DNA of 64,000 bases from NCBI GenBank assembly GCA_963576565.1, contig OY755046.1:67121583-67185582 (forward strand), in the 5' to 3' direction. Numbering within the stretch: the first letter of the stretch is position 1; every line of letters begins with the position of its first letter. The translations under genes and the position numbers were made by a program. The notes under the pieces were generated by a model, which worked only from the letters and a program-made list of their open reading frames with translations, was not told the DNA's origin and made no database searches. Origin of the DNA: Aspidapion aeneum (lineage: Eukaryota; Arthropoda; Insecta; Coleoptera; Brentidae). Shown here piece after piece: positions 33,020 through 43,990 of this stretch.

Positions 33020-33066
33020 GGGGGTTCATGGTACAAAAATTTCAAGATAGCCAAAAACTGTCCCCC
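33020..33066 (+). repeat. Fragment shared with the hairpin at 6712-6778
   Basis: CAAAAATTTCAAGATAGCCA then AAAA.TGTCCCCCT occurs here and inside the foldback element near 6740-6775. It is cut by the 1200-bp element. Confidence 0.7.
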
Positions 33067-33067
33067 T

Positions 33068-35468
33068 CCCAACTAACATTTATAGTAGCGGCTACATGTT
33101 CTAAAGGCTTTGCTACTTTCTTATAGTAGAAATGTGGTGATCCCAACCAAAATTTGTTACTTTTTAGTTCTAACTACTATTTAGTATCAGGAAATAGTAG
33201 ATGTTTCGTAAAAACGACCCTCTAAACTACTTCATAGGATTGTTTCTTGATAGTCGATTCTGATAGTCTTCTCTACCACAATAGGACGTTGCTAAAGTTT
33301 TACTTTCTTTTTAGTCGTTATTTCGTAGTCGCCCTGACTTTTATATCCTACTTAATTACCACTAGAAAGTTAAGCTTCATTGGAGTCCCAAACAAGTGTA
33401 TCCGACAACTACATTATAACTTTAATTTTTACCACAAAAGTTTGTGTCATCATAGTAACATCTGATGTAACAATGTAGACAAAATAACTTTTTGGATCAA
33501 CTTTAAAGCCGCAACTACTTTCAAGTAACCTTTTCGACTATCAGGGAATATAGTTTGGGACGCCATGTTTTTATGTAAGAAAGAAAATTTAATATTTTTG
33601 TTGTCGTTTTATGAGCTTATATTAAAGAGCCATACTATTTTATAAACAAATTAGTTGAAGCTTACCAAAAATGCTTTTCTTAAGCACCATTTGTTGGAGT
33701 TAACTGTCGATTATGAAAACATCCCAACAAACAATTAAAGTTGTAACGACGAAACCCCAACTAGAAAGAATTTCTTAAAAGTAACCGCAACATACTCCCG
33801 CTACGTCTCAGTATACCATACAGCGACGTTATAATTCCCTAAGTGGGGAACCAATTTCTGGTTATAACTACCTGGCCAAGTGTTTAAAGTCACTGTAGTA
33901 ACAACTACACTACTACGTCGTAGCCAGGTATCTACTACGTCGTAGAGGCTGTTTTTTTCCGTAATGGCATAAAAGTTGCGATGTAGTTGCAAATAATATA
34001 ATCGTTTCTTTTTGGTAGAATTGTTACACAATATGGTGGACACAACAGTAAACAGACTCGCTTAGTTTTTTTGTTTGGTTATGGTTATAATATGAACTAT
34101 GTTATCCAAAAGTGTGAGAATTTACGAGCAGAGGATCAAAATTCGAGTGCGACCCAAAGTTTTTTGTATAACATGCATTATATATATTGCAAAAAACCGG
34201 TGCGCCCGTAAAATTGAGCCGTTTTCTGGTAGCTGATGGAATTTTTGTGTTGTGATTTTGGAGGTTATGTTTTTATAATCGACAGTTAACTCCAACAAAT
34301 GGTGCTTAAGAAGAGCATTTTTGGTAAGCTTCAACTAATTTGTTTATAAAATAGTATGGCTCTTTAATATGAGCTCATAAAACGACAACAAAAATATTAA
34401 ATTTTCTTTCTTACATAAAAACATGGCGTCCCAAACTATATTCCCTGATAGTCGAAAAGGTTACTTGAAAGTAGTTGCGGCTTTAAAGTTGATCCAAAAA
34501 GTTATTTTGTCTACATTGTTACATCAGATGTTACTATGATGACACAAACTTTTGTGGTAAAAATTAACGTTATAATGTAGTTGTCGGATACACTTGTTTG
34601 GGACTCCAATGAAGCTTAACTTTCTAGTGGTAATTAAGTAGGATATAAAAGTCAGGACGACTACGAAATAACGACTAAAAAGAAAGTAAAACTTTAGCAA
34701 CGTCCTATTGTGGTAGAGAAGACTATCAGAATCGACTATCAAGAAACAATCCTATGAAGTAGTTTAGAGGGTCGTTTTTACGAAACATCTACTATTTCCT
34801 GATACTAAATAGTAGTTAGAACTAAAAAGTAACAAATTTTGGTTGGGATCACCACATTTCTACTATAAGAAAGTAGCAAAGCCTTTAGAACATGTAGCCG
34901 CTACTATAAATGTTAATTGGGATAACCTCCAAAATCACAACACAAAAATTCCATCAGCTACCAGAAAACGGCTCAATTTTACGGGCGCACCGGTTTTTTG
35001 CAATATATATAATGCATGTTATACAAAAAACTTTGCGTCGCACTCGAATTTTGATCCTCTGCTCGTAAATTCTCACACTTTTGGATAACATAGTTCATAT
35101 TATAACCATAACCAAACAAAAAAACTAAGCGAGTCTGTTTACTGTTGTGTCCACCATATTGTGTAACAATTCTACCAAAAAGAAACGATTATATTATTTG
35201 CAACTACATCGCAACTTTTATGCCATTACGGAAAAAAAACAGCCTCTACGACGTAGTAGATACCTGGCTACGACGTAGTAGTGTAGTTGTTACTACAGTG
35301 ACTTTAAACACTTGGCTAAGTAGTTATAACCAGAAATTGGTTCCCCACTTAGGGAATTATAACGTCGCTGTATGGTATACTGAGACGTAGCGGGAGTACG
35401 TTGCGGTTACTTTTAAGAAATTCTTTCTAGTTGGGGTTTCGTCGTTACAACTTTAATTGTTTGTTGGG
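33068..35468. mobile_element. 1200-bp element, outer copy split by an inverted copy of itself
   Basis: Same ends as 15977-17176 (CCCAACTAAC ... GTTTGTTGGG), flanked by CT at 33066-33067 and 35469-35470. Sequence matches the reference copy to GAAAAC (33720) and resumes at AACCTCC (34924). Subtracting the 1199-bp inner element and its AT duplication leaves 1200 bp. Confidence 0.92.
33723..34921. mobile_element. 1199-bp element inserted in inverted orientation in its relative
   Basis: Begins CCCAACAAACAATTAAAG, ends AAATGTTAATTGGG, with AT at 33721-33722 and 34922-34923. The uninterrupted relative reads GAAAACATAACCTCC at this point, so AT is the duplicated target. Confidence 0.93.
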
Positions 35469-35470
35469 CT

Positions 35471-35555
35471 AGTAAACAAAATCGACGTGTCCGAGCGTTT
35501 CTCTCTCTAAATACCCAAAAAGGCATCTGTTTAGATGTTCGTAAAACACCATGTA
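35471..35555. repeat. Arm fragment of the 6623-8302 foldback family
   Basis: AAAATCGACGTGTCCGAGCG, TAAATACCCAAAA.GGC and GTTCGTAAAACACC.TGTATA match the right arm at 8217-8304. Confidence 0.8.
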
Positions 35556-35994
35556 TAATCAGCTAGAAAGGTGACAGCTCATTTATTATTGGCTTTATTT
35601 CCAGTAAGTTTATTTTCTTATTTTCGAGAAAAATAATTTTTTAGAATTGAATAGGAACCGCGTATCGCGGAAAACTGTCTCAACCGTTCTAGGAAAATTA
35701 AACAAAACTTTTCCAGTAATTTACGGAACAATGTCTGCGAAAAGCATTTCTAGTAGCCAGAAATTTCTCGTATTTGTTCAATAGTAATATTTGTAGCTGC
35801 CGCCCTACATAGCTATACGTCTCTAAAACACGTCCTATTATAACTAAAATTATACTACAGGCAAAAAGAACTACAGGATTTTATAGCGGGAAATCTGTTT
35901 TACACCACTCCCCCACTACTTCTAGTGGTCTTAAAAACTGAGGCGCCCAGACATAAAATTAAATGGTATATTATGATTTTAAGCCACTGTAACG
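35556..35994. other. No recognised gene
   Basis: No coding signature. Confidence 0.45.
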
Positions 35995-36157
35995 CAGTGG
36001 CGGCTCGTTGAGAAGCCAGAAGAGCCTTACCGTAAAATGCCAAATCTACTTACCTAATTGAGATAAATACACATTTTTGTTTAATATGACACGAAACTTC
36101 CAATTTTTTTTTATTCAAACAATATACGACCCTCTCAATTTTATAATTCATGCGCCA
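35995..36157. mobile_element. Possible hAT-like MITE
   Basis: GCAGTGGCGGCTCG at the left and an inverse-like GCGCCACCGCTGC at the right resemble hAT termini. No matching 8-bp duplication was found, so the borders are uncertain. Confidence 0.4.
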
Positions 36158-36454
36158 CCGCTGCGCTGGGTAGATTACTGTGTCAAAAAAGTTAAGGTTT
36201 GAAATCCTTTATAAGTTTTTTAAAAGATACGTGGGTTGTCTTTTAGGTTTTGCATATACAGCGCAGCCCACGAGAAAGACCGGCCCGGGCGCGGAAATAT
36301 CACGTGACCGTAGGAGTCCCACAAAAAAACGCCTCACGGCCCGCTATCATTATAAAACATGTGTGTGTTCAGTTTTGGTATGTTTGTTTACGTCGATTTT
36401 TTTTTTAATTCGGGCACGAATTTTATGTGAATTTTATCAAAGTTATTAAAATAA

Positions 36455-36487
36455 CGCAGCCCACGAAAAAGACTGTAGTGGGCTGCG
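36455..36487. mobile_element. 33-bp micro-insertion made of two P-like termini
   Basis: The segment begins CGCAGCCCACGAAAAAGAC and ends GTGGGCTGCG. Its two halves are the left terminal repeat and the inverse terminal repeat of the surrounding P-like element, with no interior. The 9-bp direct repeat TTAAAATAA flanks it at 36446-36454 and 36488-36496. Confidence 0.75.
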
Positions 36488-36544
36488 TTAAAATAATTAA
36501 TGGCTAATGAGTAAATTATAAAGAAAATACCTATAAGATAAACA

Positions 36545-37545
36545 ATGCCGCGAACGTGTAATTAGTGTTGTTCCTTGTCGGTCCAACTATAAAACTGAAA
36601 CCTAATATGTTGCAAACGGGAAAGAAGTGGTAAAAGATAAGATCTTGGATAAGATTGATCAAGTAATAGACATCCTTAGTGACATTTTCGATAGTGAGAG
36701 TGAAAAATGTGTTCAGTTGTCATTTCTTATTGAACAATTAGGTCTCTTGAAAAGGTAACCTGAGAATCGAAGATATGGTGGATACACTTTATTGTTGGCT
36801 TCATCTTTGTTTATCCAGTTATCCAGTGCATACACGTCAATTTACAATTCTAAGGTAATATGTCTTCCGCACCCTCGCAATATTAAAAAACTGACTTGTA
36901 AAATATTGTTAACATATAGTAATCTCTCTGGTAGTGTGAAATATTTAAAAAGTAAGATACAGCTTTTAAAAGAACATGAGTTGGTAGTTAACTTACACTT
37001 TATTGAAATAGATATTAAACTTTGTGCTGGGTAATTTTTCAAAAAATGTTTGACGACCACTACATTTAGTTCATTGAATGGGAAAACCATGTCACTTATT
37101 CACAAAATCACTTGTTTCTTTTTAATAAATTATTGTGAAATGTTTTATATTGAAAATTTTTCTTCAGATAACTCTAGCGAGTGTTTTTGTGGAGAAAAAC
37201 TTATGTCAAAGCTTGAAAAAATTAGTTTAAGAGCATGTAAAGTTTTTTTAAATAATTTTATTAAAAAGCACAATGATTTAGTGTCTGCTAATAAATCTTT
37301 GAATAAGAACTCAAAGATGATGACAGTCAAAGAGAAATTAAAAAACTAAAAGCGTAGGTTTGATATGTCCAATTTTGAAAGACTTGTTACTAACGATATT
37401 ATGTACCTAATATATGTACCTGAAGATATTAGAGTGCAAATTTTGTATAATTTTTTATTTTATAGATTCAGTTCTTTTATCCATAATAAACACACATATC
37501 CGCAAAATATTTTTTTTAATTTTTGCCGCCTAAAAATTTTTTGTT
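36545..37545 (+). pseudogene. THAP/P-like transposase relic
   Basis: ATGCCGCGAACGTGT at 36545 starts MPRTC, then in a shifted frame CVVPCRSNYKTET, the beginning of a THAP C2CH zinc finger. After a deletion of most of the THAP domain it reads DKILDKIDQVIDILSDIFDS and ESEKCVQLSFLIEQLGLLKR. It continues MLASSLFIQLSSAYTSIYNS, LPHPRNIKKLTCKILL and CFCGEKLMSKLEKISLRACK, ending in FYRFSSFIHNKH. The pattern follows P-element/THAP9 transposases. Multiple frameshifts; catalytic residues cannot be confirmed. Confidence 0.72.
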
Positions 37546-37683
37546 AATTTATTTAAATTGTGTAAAAACATATAATATATTAAGCAATACAATAAGAATC
37601 CTGGGACTCCTAAGATCACGTGACCGCCGACTTGCTTATAACGCGCCATGGCCGGTCTTTATCGTTGGCTGCGATATACAGCT

Positions 37684-38790
37684 GGAATAAAACAGTAGAT
37701 AACGTTTAAAGACTTTATTGTTTCTCGAAGTATTCTCTACGAAAACCAGTTGTCAAAGCTGTAATTCCGCTCCTTTGTTTGTACTGTAAAATTGCATGCT
37801 TGAACACGTCGACTGCTTTCTCTGGCGACTAATATCTTTGACCACGCAGTCCACTCTTGATTTTCAGAGAAGTCTAGAAATTCTTGGGACGTAGGTCGGG
37901 ACTGTGTGAAGGATGGTCTAATAATTCGACGTTTTGTTGAGTTAAAAATTCAATGGTTTTTTGTGCTTTGTGCGAACTTGCATTGTCTTGGTGGAGGATG
38001 ATTTGGCGTTCGGGGTTCGTTTTTAGAAGCTCAATTATGACTTTCGGCAAACAAATGGTGATGTACTAATCGGCAGTAATAGTCCTTTGATCTTCCAGGG
38101 GAATTTTTGCTGCATGGCCTGCTTTTGAGAGAAATGTCGCCACAATCTTTTTGAATACAATTCGAAAACGAATGACTTTTGTTAGTTTTTCTTCATGTTG
38201 GCAAACCCAAACAGACGACTGACGTTTATTTTCGGGTTAATATCTCGGTTAATATGAATAAATCCACGATTCCTCACCACTGACAATGCTGTAGTTCTTT
38301 GAGTTTCCTGCCTCAATGCGGTCTAGAGTTTTCTGACACCAATTGACCCTAGCTTCTTTCTGTTCTTCGGTTAACAGATACGGTATCCAGCGGGAAACCC
38401 ATTTCCTTTTCCCTAATTCTTAATGCAAATTTTTTTGAAATCACCAATAAAGCCTCAATCTCGCGATATGTCACATGTCGATCTTCTGTAATGAGCATGC
38501 ACATGCAGCATGTTTTTGATGCACCTGGCCTTGAATCGTCGCAAGGCTAATCCGTCCACGCTTGAATTCTCCCTACTAACGAGAAGTTGTCGACTGATGT
38601 GGTGCTTAACCGAAAATAGAAATCAATGCGGCAAGGCATTCTCGTCAGCCCTCGTAATAATAAATTGCTGGTTTTCAGTGTGTACATTTTTATTGATTTC
38701 GATACGTGGCGTAGCAATATATGTATATACAACGTTTGTAACAGTAGCAATATGAAGCTGAGAACGCTAGAATTAAGTTGAATTGCTTTC
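37684..38790 (-). pseudogene. mariner transposase pseudogene
   Basis: Minus strand, in successive frames: KWVSRWIPYLLTEEQKEARV and DRIEAGNSKNYSIVSGEESW, the region of the first catalytic Asp (a stop follows SWIYSY). Then KRQSSVWV, TKVIRFRIVFKKIVATFLSK, GHAAKIPLE, and HQDNASSHKAQKTIEFLTQQ with the second Asp. 34 residues later HSPDLRPKNF has Asn where the third Asp of mariner D,D34D is expected. Several stops. The left end abuts the target duplication of the P-like element. Confidence 0.9.
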
Positions 38791-38869
38791 GATTGAAAAT
38801 GGAACTAGAATTTAATATATCTAATTAGAAAATCATAAAAAGAAAAATAGAAGCTAAATTTCGGATTTC

Positions 38870-39420
38870 CATTGTCTTTATTTATTTATTTTTTATTTTC
38901 AAACACAACGTTTCGGTTAGTAAGTATCTCTAACCGTTTTCAAGTGTAAACTAAACAATCTAGTCTATAGGCTACTACTTATATTACTTGGTATGCAGTC
39001 AGGTGTGACGGCCCGCCTCCTTTTTAATTCTAAGATGCCTGTTTTCCTTAAGGAGTGGTTTCCATATGTTTGGTATGTCCGGGCTTGGTTGACTGAAAAC
39101 TTCTTTATTCTGCATTATAAACGCAGCTTCAATAAACTTTCGTTTTCGCCAATGCGACTCCTTATTAAAAACTTTAGCTTCTGATCATTGAATCCTGTGA
39201 TCATTTGACCATGTATAATCCGCTACTCCGGATTTTTCAATATCAATATAATTGGGTACTTTTTAGATGTTCATTTACTCTAACCTGACGAGGGCGTTTC
39301 GTTTCACCTAAATATGATTTACCACACTCACACGGGATTTGGTAAATACATTCCTTATTATTTGAGGGATTTTCGGGTTTTGTTTTAGTTAGTGGTTATC
39401 GTATTTTCCGATCAAGATAA
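38870..39420 (-). pseudogene. Penelope-like GIY-YIG endonuclease fragment with downstream pLTR piece
   Basis: Minus strand: CIYQIPCECGKSYLGETKR gives the GIY-YIG core (IYQI ... YLG) with the Cys pair typical of Penelope-like elements. Then VNEHLK, DHRIQ-type and EAAFIMQNKEVFSQPSPDIP in other frames, ending in LRIKKEAGRHT. About 40 bp downstream, 38880-38945 carries a palindromic GGTTAG ... CTAACC stem followed by GAAACG, the same segment that forms the palindrome at 41726-41912. RT not visible. Frames are broken. Confidence 0.8.
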
Positions 39421-39572
39421 TGTTTTTATATTATACTACTTGGCTATTCGTCTTATGTTTTCTGAAATCCCTTAAACATATGGAATGATAATAACACCCG
39501 GAACGGATTATTATTTTGAGAATTTGCTACATATGGTGTTTTTTTACAAGCTTTTATTTAGCTTCAGATATT
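39421..39572. other. Spacer before microsatellite
   Basis: No motif seen. Confidence 0.4.
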
Positions 39573-39845
39573 CTGTCTAACTATCTAACTATCTAACTAT
39601 CTAACTATCTAACTATCTAACTATCTAACTATCTAACTATCTAACTATCTAACTATCTAACTATCTAACTATCTAACTATCTAACTATCTAACTATCTAA
39701 CTATCTAACTATCTAACTATCTAACTATCTAACTATCTAACTATCTAACTATCTAACTATCTAACTATCTAACTATCTAACTATCTAACTATCTAACTAT
39801 CTAACTATCTAACTATCTATCTAACTATCTAACTATCTATCTATC
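39573..39845. repeat. (CTATCTAA)n microsatellite
   Basis: About 34 copies of the octamer CTATCTAA, nearly perfect, with a few CTAT slips at the right end. It directly precedes the 129-bp minisatellite. Confidence 0.97.
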
Positions 39846-39849
39846 AAAT

Positions 39850-40645
39850 CTTGTGAAGCGTTTTTGACACACTTCCCATTATCCGATTTGGATGAAATTT
39901 GGTACACACATAGTGGTCCCATGACAATACAACATTAAGAATATAAAATATCCTCCCACCCCTACCCCCACCCCTTCTATTGAAAAATGTGTTTTTGACA
40001 CACTCCCGTTATCCGATTTGGATAAAATTTGGTATGCACATAGTGGTCCGACGACAATACAATATTAAGAAAAAAATATCCTCCCACCCCTACCCCCACC
40101 CCTTCTATAGAAAAATGTGTTTTTGACACACTTCCCGTTATCCGATTTGGATAAAATTTGGTATGCACATATTGGTCCGATGACAATACAACATTAAGAA
40201 AAAAATATCCTCCCACCCCTACCCCCACCACTTCTATAGAAAAATGTGTTTTTGACACACCGCCCGTTATCCGATTTGGATAAAATTTGGTATGCACATA
40301 GTGGTCCGATGACAATACAACATTAAAAAAAAATATATCCTCCCACCCCTACCCCCACCCCCTTCCAGAGAAAATGCGTTTTTGACACCCTTCCCATTAT
40401 CCGATTTGGATGAAATTTGGTATACATATAGTGATCCGATGAAAATACAACATTGAAAAAAAAATCCTACCACTCCTACCCCCACCCCCATCTATAGAAA
40501 AATGCGTTTTTTACACACTTCCCATTATCCGATTTGGATGAAATTTGGAATACATATAGTGGTCCGATGACAATACAATAATAAAAAAATGTCCTCCCAC
40601 CTCTACCCCCTTCCATAAAAAATGCGTTTTTGACACACTTCACTT
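39850..40645 (-). repeat. 129-bp minisatellite, six units, HINE-like
   Basis: ATCCGATTTGGAT(A/G)AAATTTGG recurs at 39881, 40011, 40140, 40269, 40399 and 40527 (spacing 128-130 bp). Each unit carries TTTTGACACACTTCCC and a C-rich run. The motif resembles GATTTTGATGAAATTTGGTACC of the HINE-like elements at 21741 and 60895. Open frames on the minus strand here are repeat artefacts. Confidence 0.92.
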
Positions 40646-40731
40646 CCAATGACTTTTATAAAATTAAATCTGCCGATTATATAATGCATTAGTAGCTCTT
40701 GAAGTAATTGTCTGGTATCAAAAATATTTTA

Positions 40732-42506
40732 AAGGATCAGGCACACCTCTTATGGGATTTCTGTAATCCGTCAAACTTCATGAAATTTTGATATGTTGTA
40801 GATTAGACCTTTTTTATCAAAAGTTCTCATGGGCCCAACTCAAATTAATGACCAGTTTTTGAAATACAGGGTGTTGAAAGTGATGATGTCCAAGAAGCTT
40901 AATAGCTCTTTAGACGGGTTTTCCAAATATAAACACAATGTTAGTATTACATATATTTACGATTTATTTATTTTTTTAATCTGTACCTTTAAAACATTAT
41001 CTACAGGGTGTTAAAGTAAATATTAATCGAATGTTTTGATGAGAAAAACGCTATAGTATGTTGTAGATCAGGCCTTGCTCATCAAAATTTCTCCTAGGGC
41101 CAACTTAAATGAATGACCAGTTTTTAAAATACAGGGTGTTGAAAGTGATAATGTCCACGAAGCATAATAGCTCTTTAGATGGGTTTTCCGCGCATATACG
41201 CAATGTTAGTATTACATATATTTAGGATTTATTTATTTTTAATCTCTATGAGAAACAAGCGTTAGTGTGTTTTAGATTGAACCTTTCTTATCAAAAGTTA
41301 TTACAGGGTGTTGAAAATGACAATGTCCAAGAAGCATAATAGCTCTTTAGAAGGTTTTTCTCAATATATACACAATGTTAATAATACCTATTTTTTCGAT
41401 TTATTTATTATTTTCAATCTGTACCTTTAAAACGTTATCTACAGGGTGGTAGAGTTCGCTTTTTTGTAGCACAAACTCGCTAAAAACTCTGTGTTAATAG
41501 TAGAATGCTTAATAGTATATAAAATTCATAGATTTTGTAATAGTATTTAAAAAATTATGTTTGCCGTAACATCCCGTATTAAATATTTAATAAGTCAAGT
41601 ATCATTAAAAAGCTAATAAATACTGAAAATTAATCTAAGTTAGGATCATGAGAACTTCTGATAAGTAAGGTTTAATCTATGACATACTAAAGCTTTTTGT
41701 TTGAAACTCGTAGACAATGATTGTGTAGAAATAAAATTTCGGACTTCCATTGTCTTTATTTATTTTAAAACACGACGTTTCGGTTAGTAAGTATCTCTAA
41801 CCGTTATCAAGTGTAAACAGTTTACACTTGATAACGGTTAGAGATACTTACTAACCGAAACGTCGTGTTTTAAAATAAATAAAGACAATGGAAGTCCGAA
41901 ATTTTATTTCTATACTAAAGCTTATTTCTTATTAAAGCATTTGACTAACGTTTACTTAAACACCCTGTAGATAATGTTTTAAAGGTAGAGATGAAAAATA
42001 GTAAATAAATCGTGAATATATTTAGTAGTAACATTGCGTTTATGTTTGGAAAACCCGTCTAAAGAGCCATTATACTTCTGGGACATTATTAATTTTAACA
42101 CCCTGTATATCAAAAACTGGAAATTAATTTAAGTTGGGCCCATGAGAACTTCTGATAAGCAAGGTTTAATCTACAACATTCTAAAGCTTGTTTCTCATTA
42201 AAACTTTCGACTAATATGTACTTAAACACCCTATAGATACTATTTTAAAGCTGCAGATTAAAAATAATAAGTAAATCGCAAATATGTGTAATGGTAACAT
42301 TGCGTATATGTTTGGAAAACCCGTCTAAAGAGCTATTATGCTTCTTGGACATTATCAGTTTCAACACCCTGTATTTTAAAAACTGGTCATTAATTTGTGT
42401 TGGGCTCATGAGAACTTTTGATAAGAAAGGCTCGGTCTACAACATACCAAAATTTCATGAGGTTCGACGGATTACAGAAATCCCATAAGAGGTGTGCCTG
42501 ATCCTT
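40732..42506. mobile_element. 1.8-kb foldback element with tandemly repeated arms
   Basis: Ends AAGGATCAGGCACACCTCTT and its inverse, with TA at 40730-40731 and 42507-42508. Each arm contains two to three diverged ~280-bp tandem units sharing ACAGGGTGTTGAAA, AGCTCTTTAGA.GGGTTTTCC and AA.GTTAGTATTACATAT (or inverses). A perfect palindrome of Penelope origin sits near the centre (41726-41912). No coding signature. Confidence 0.85.
41726..41912. repeat. Perfect 187-bp palindrome of Penelope-like pLTR sequence
   Basis: Two identical 93-bp arms flank a single base at 41819. Each arm matches the sequence downstream of the Penelope endonuclease fragment at 38880-38945, including GGTTAG ... CTAACC-GAAACG, a degenerate hammerhead-like stem. 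Confidence 0.93.
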
Positions 42507-42508
42507 TA

Positions 42509-43059
42509 GATTACATTTTGTCATATAACGTTAAGTCTGCGTTATTCGACCACAAGGAAAGTCAAATATTATCCTTTATTAAGGGATAAAGTTCAAACCA
42601 GGTGACTGCGCATGACTCAAATAAAGGATAATGTGAAAAATGGGACATTCAAAAGGTCCCTAATAATATAGAGATAGCTTGCCGTTGTCCGGTTTTGAGA
42701 AACGAAGGGACTTGTGCAAACAAGAAGGCAAAGGCACAATACAACACATTGCCAGGCTATTCCGGGCCTAATAGAGATGAATTTCGTGCCCTGTCTCTAG
42801 ACTAGTTGTTTGGCAAATAAGCTCTGGCCATTATTAAAGTGCAAGGTGATTTATTAGGCTTTCATGACATATTCCATTTATCTTAGATTACAGATTAATT
42901 TGAGTTTTTTAGACGATTAAAATTTTGACAAATTCGCGAGTCGTTATCGTAGTGTTTTTTTTTTATTTGTCAAACACACTGTCTTTATTGTGTTACAATC
43001 TAGTCAGTAAGACTAATTAGCAATTTAGTTACTTAATTTATTATAAATAGCATTATTTT
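42509..43059. other. No recognised gene
   Basis: No coding signature. Confidence 0.45.
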
Positions 43060-43990
43060 GTTTTGTAATTCACTTAGTTTACTAGCTCAAACGGCTTCAC
43101 TCTTTTTAGTCTTCGAATTAGCATAGTATTGTGTAGAAGCTGAATTGCTTCCACATTCACGTGCCGATGGAGTCTTTCTTCATGGCTTTTTGCGTACTTT
43201 TTTATAGTCAAGGTGCATTCACAATGTTTTTAATACTTTCTTTTGAAATCTCTGTAAAACTAGAATGTTACTCTCTTTAGCACAACCCCATTGTTGAATA
43301 CCAGATGTCCATACTGGTTTCAGTATTTGTCTATAAAGCAGTAACTTATTATGAATTGTTAAATTGGACTTCCTTTCAATTAGCCAGTTCATTTTTTTAT
43401 ACCTTATCTCAATGTCTTTTTTTTTTCTTAACATGCGCTTTCAAGCGCAATTTGGCATCAAGTGTCATACCGCGATATTTTGCCTGATTTGAATATGGTA
43501 CGGGAATTGTATGTGATTTATATTCTGGTTTGTAAAATCAACATGAATTGATTTGGTTTTATTTAATTTTATTCACCACTGTAGTCCAACTGTTAACTTT
43601 GGTGACTGTATTCTGAAGTTTTTCTATGCATTTTTCAATAGATTTTTCTACCGTCAATAAACCAGTATCATCGGCAAATGTTACTAAGTAACAATTTTCT
43701 GGCTTTGGGATATCGCAAGTGAATAATTAGTATAGATAAGGGCCTAGTACGCTACCCTGGGGCACGCCTGCTTGAATTTCTCTTGAATTTGAGTATGAGT
43801 CCTCCTGTTTTACTCTAAAATGTCTATCAGATATGTATGATTCTAAAATATCCGAATATTGTTTTGGCAGAAACCGTTTTAGTTTAAAATTAAGGCCTTT
43901 ATGCCACACTTGGCAAATGCTTGTGCTACATCTAGAAAGGCTACAGAACAAACAGGGCCTACGGTGAAATTTGAAACAAGGGAAACAATT
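43060..43990 (-). pseudogene. Jockey-like LINE RT C-terminal half
   Basis: Minus strand in shifting frames: FLDVAQAF.K.WHKGL (motif A region), LPKQYSDILESYISDRHFRV, IQAGVPQGSVLGPYLY (motif B), TFADDTGLL-type motif C near 43670 in a broken frame, LLYRQILKPVWTSGIQQWGC and a C-terminus HVNVEAIQLLHNTMLIRRLK. The order and motifs are typical of Jockey-clade RT. Many frameshifts and stops. Confidence 0.85.

Larger units (their letters stand above)
36262..37673 (+). mobile_element. THAP/P-element-like transposon, copy 2 (8-bp duplication)
   Basis: Terminal repeats CGCAGCCCACGAGAAAGACC and, inverted, CGCAGCCAACGATAAAGACC continue GGCC..GGCGCG, with inner inverted motifs TCACGTGA and AGGAGTCCCA near both ends. 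An exact 8-bp duplication ATATACAG lies at 36254-36261 and 37674-37681. P elements make 8-bp duplications and have ~31-bp terminal repeats. Coding remnants inside include a THAP start and transposase parts. A 33-bp insertion of the element's own ends is nested at 36455-36487. Confidence 0.9.

Noticed and set aside
35995..36157. hAT MITE with confident borders
   Set aside because: The ends are suggestive, but the flanks CTGTAACG and CGCTGGGT do not match as a duplication. Kept only as a low-confidence feature.
39573..40645. Possible CRISPR array
   Set aside because: Units are contiguous without unique spacers, the octamer tract is a microsatellite, and the genome is eukaryotic.
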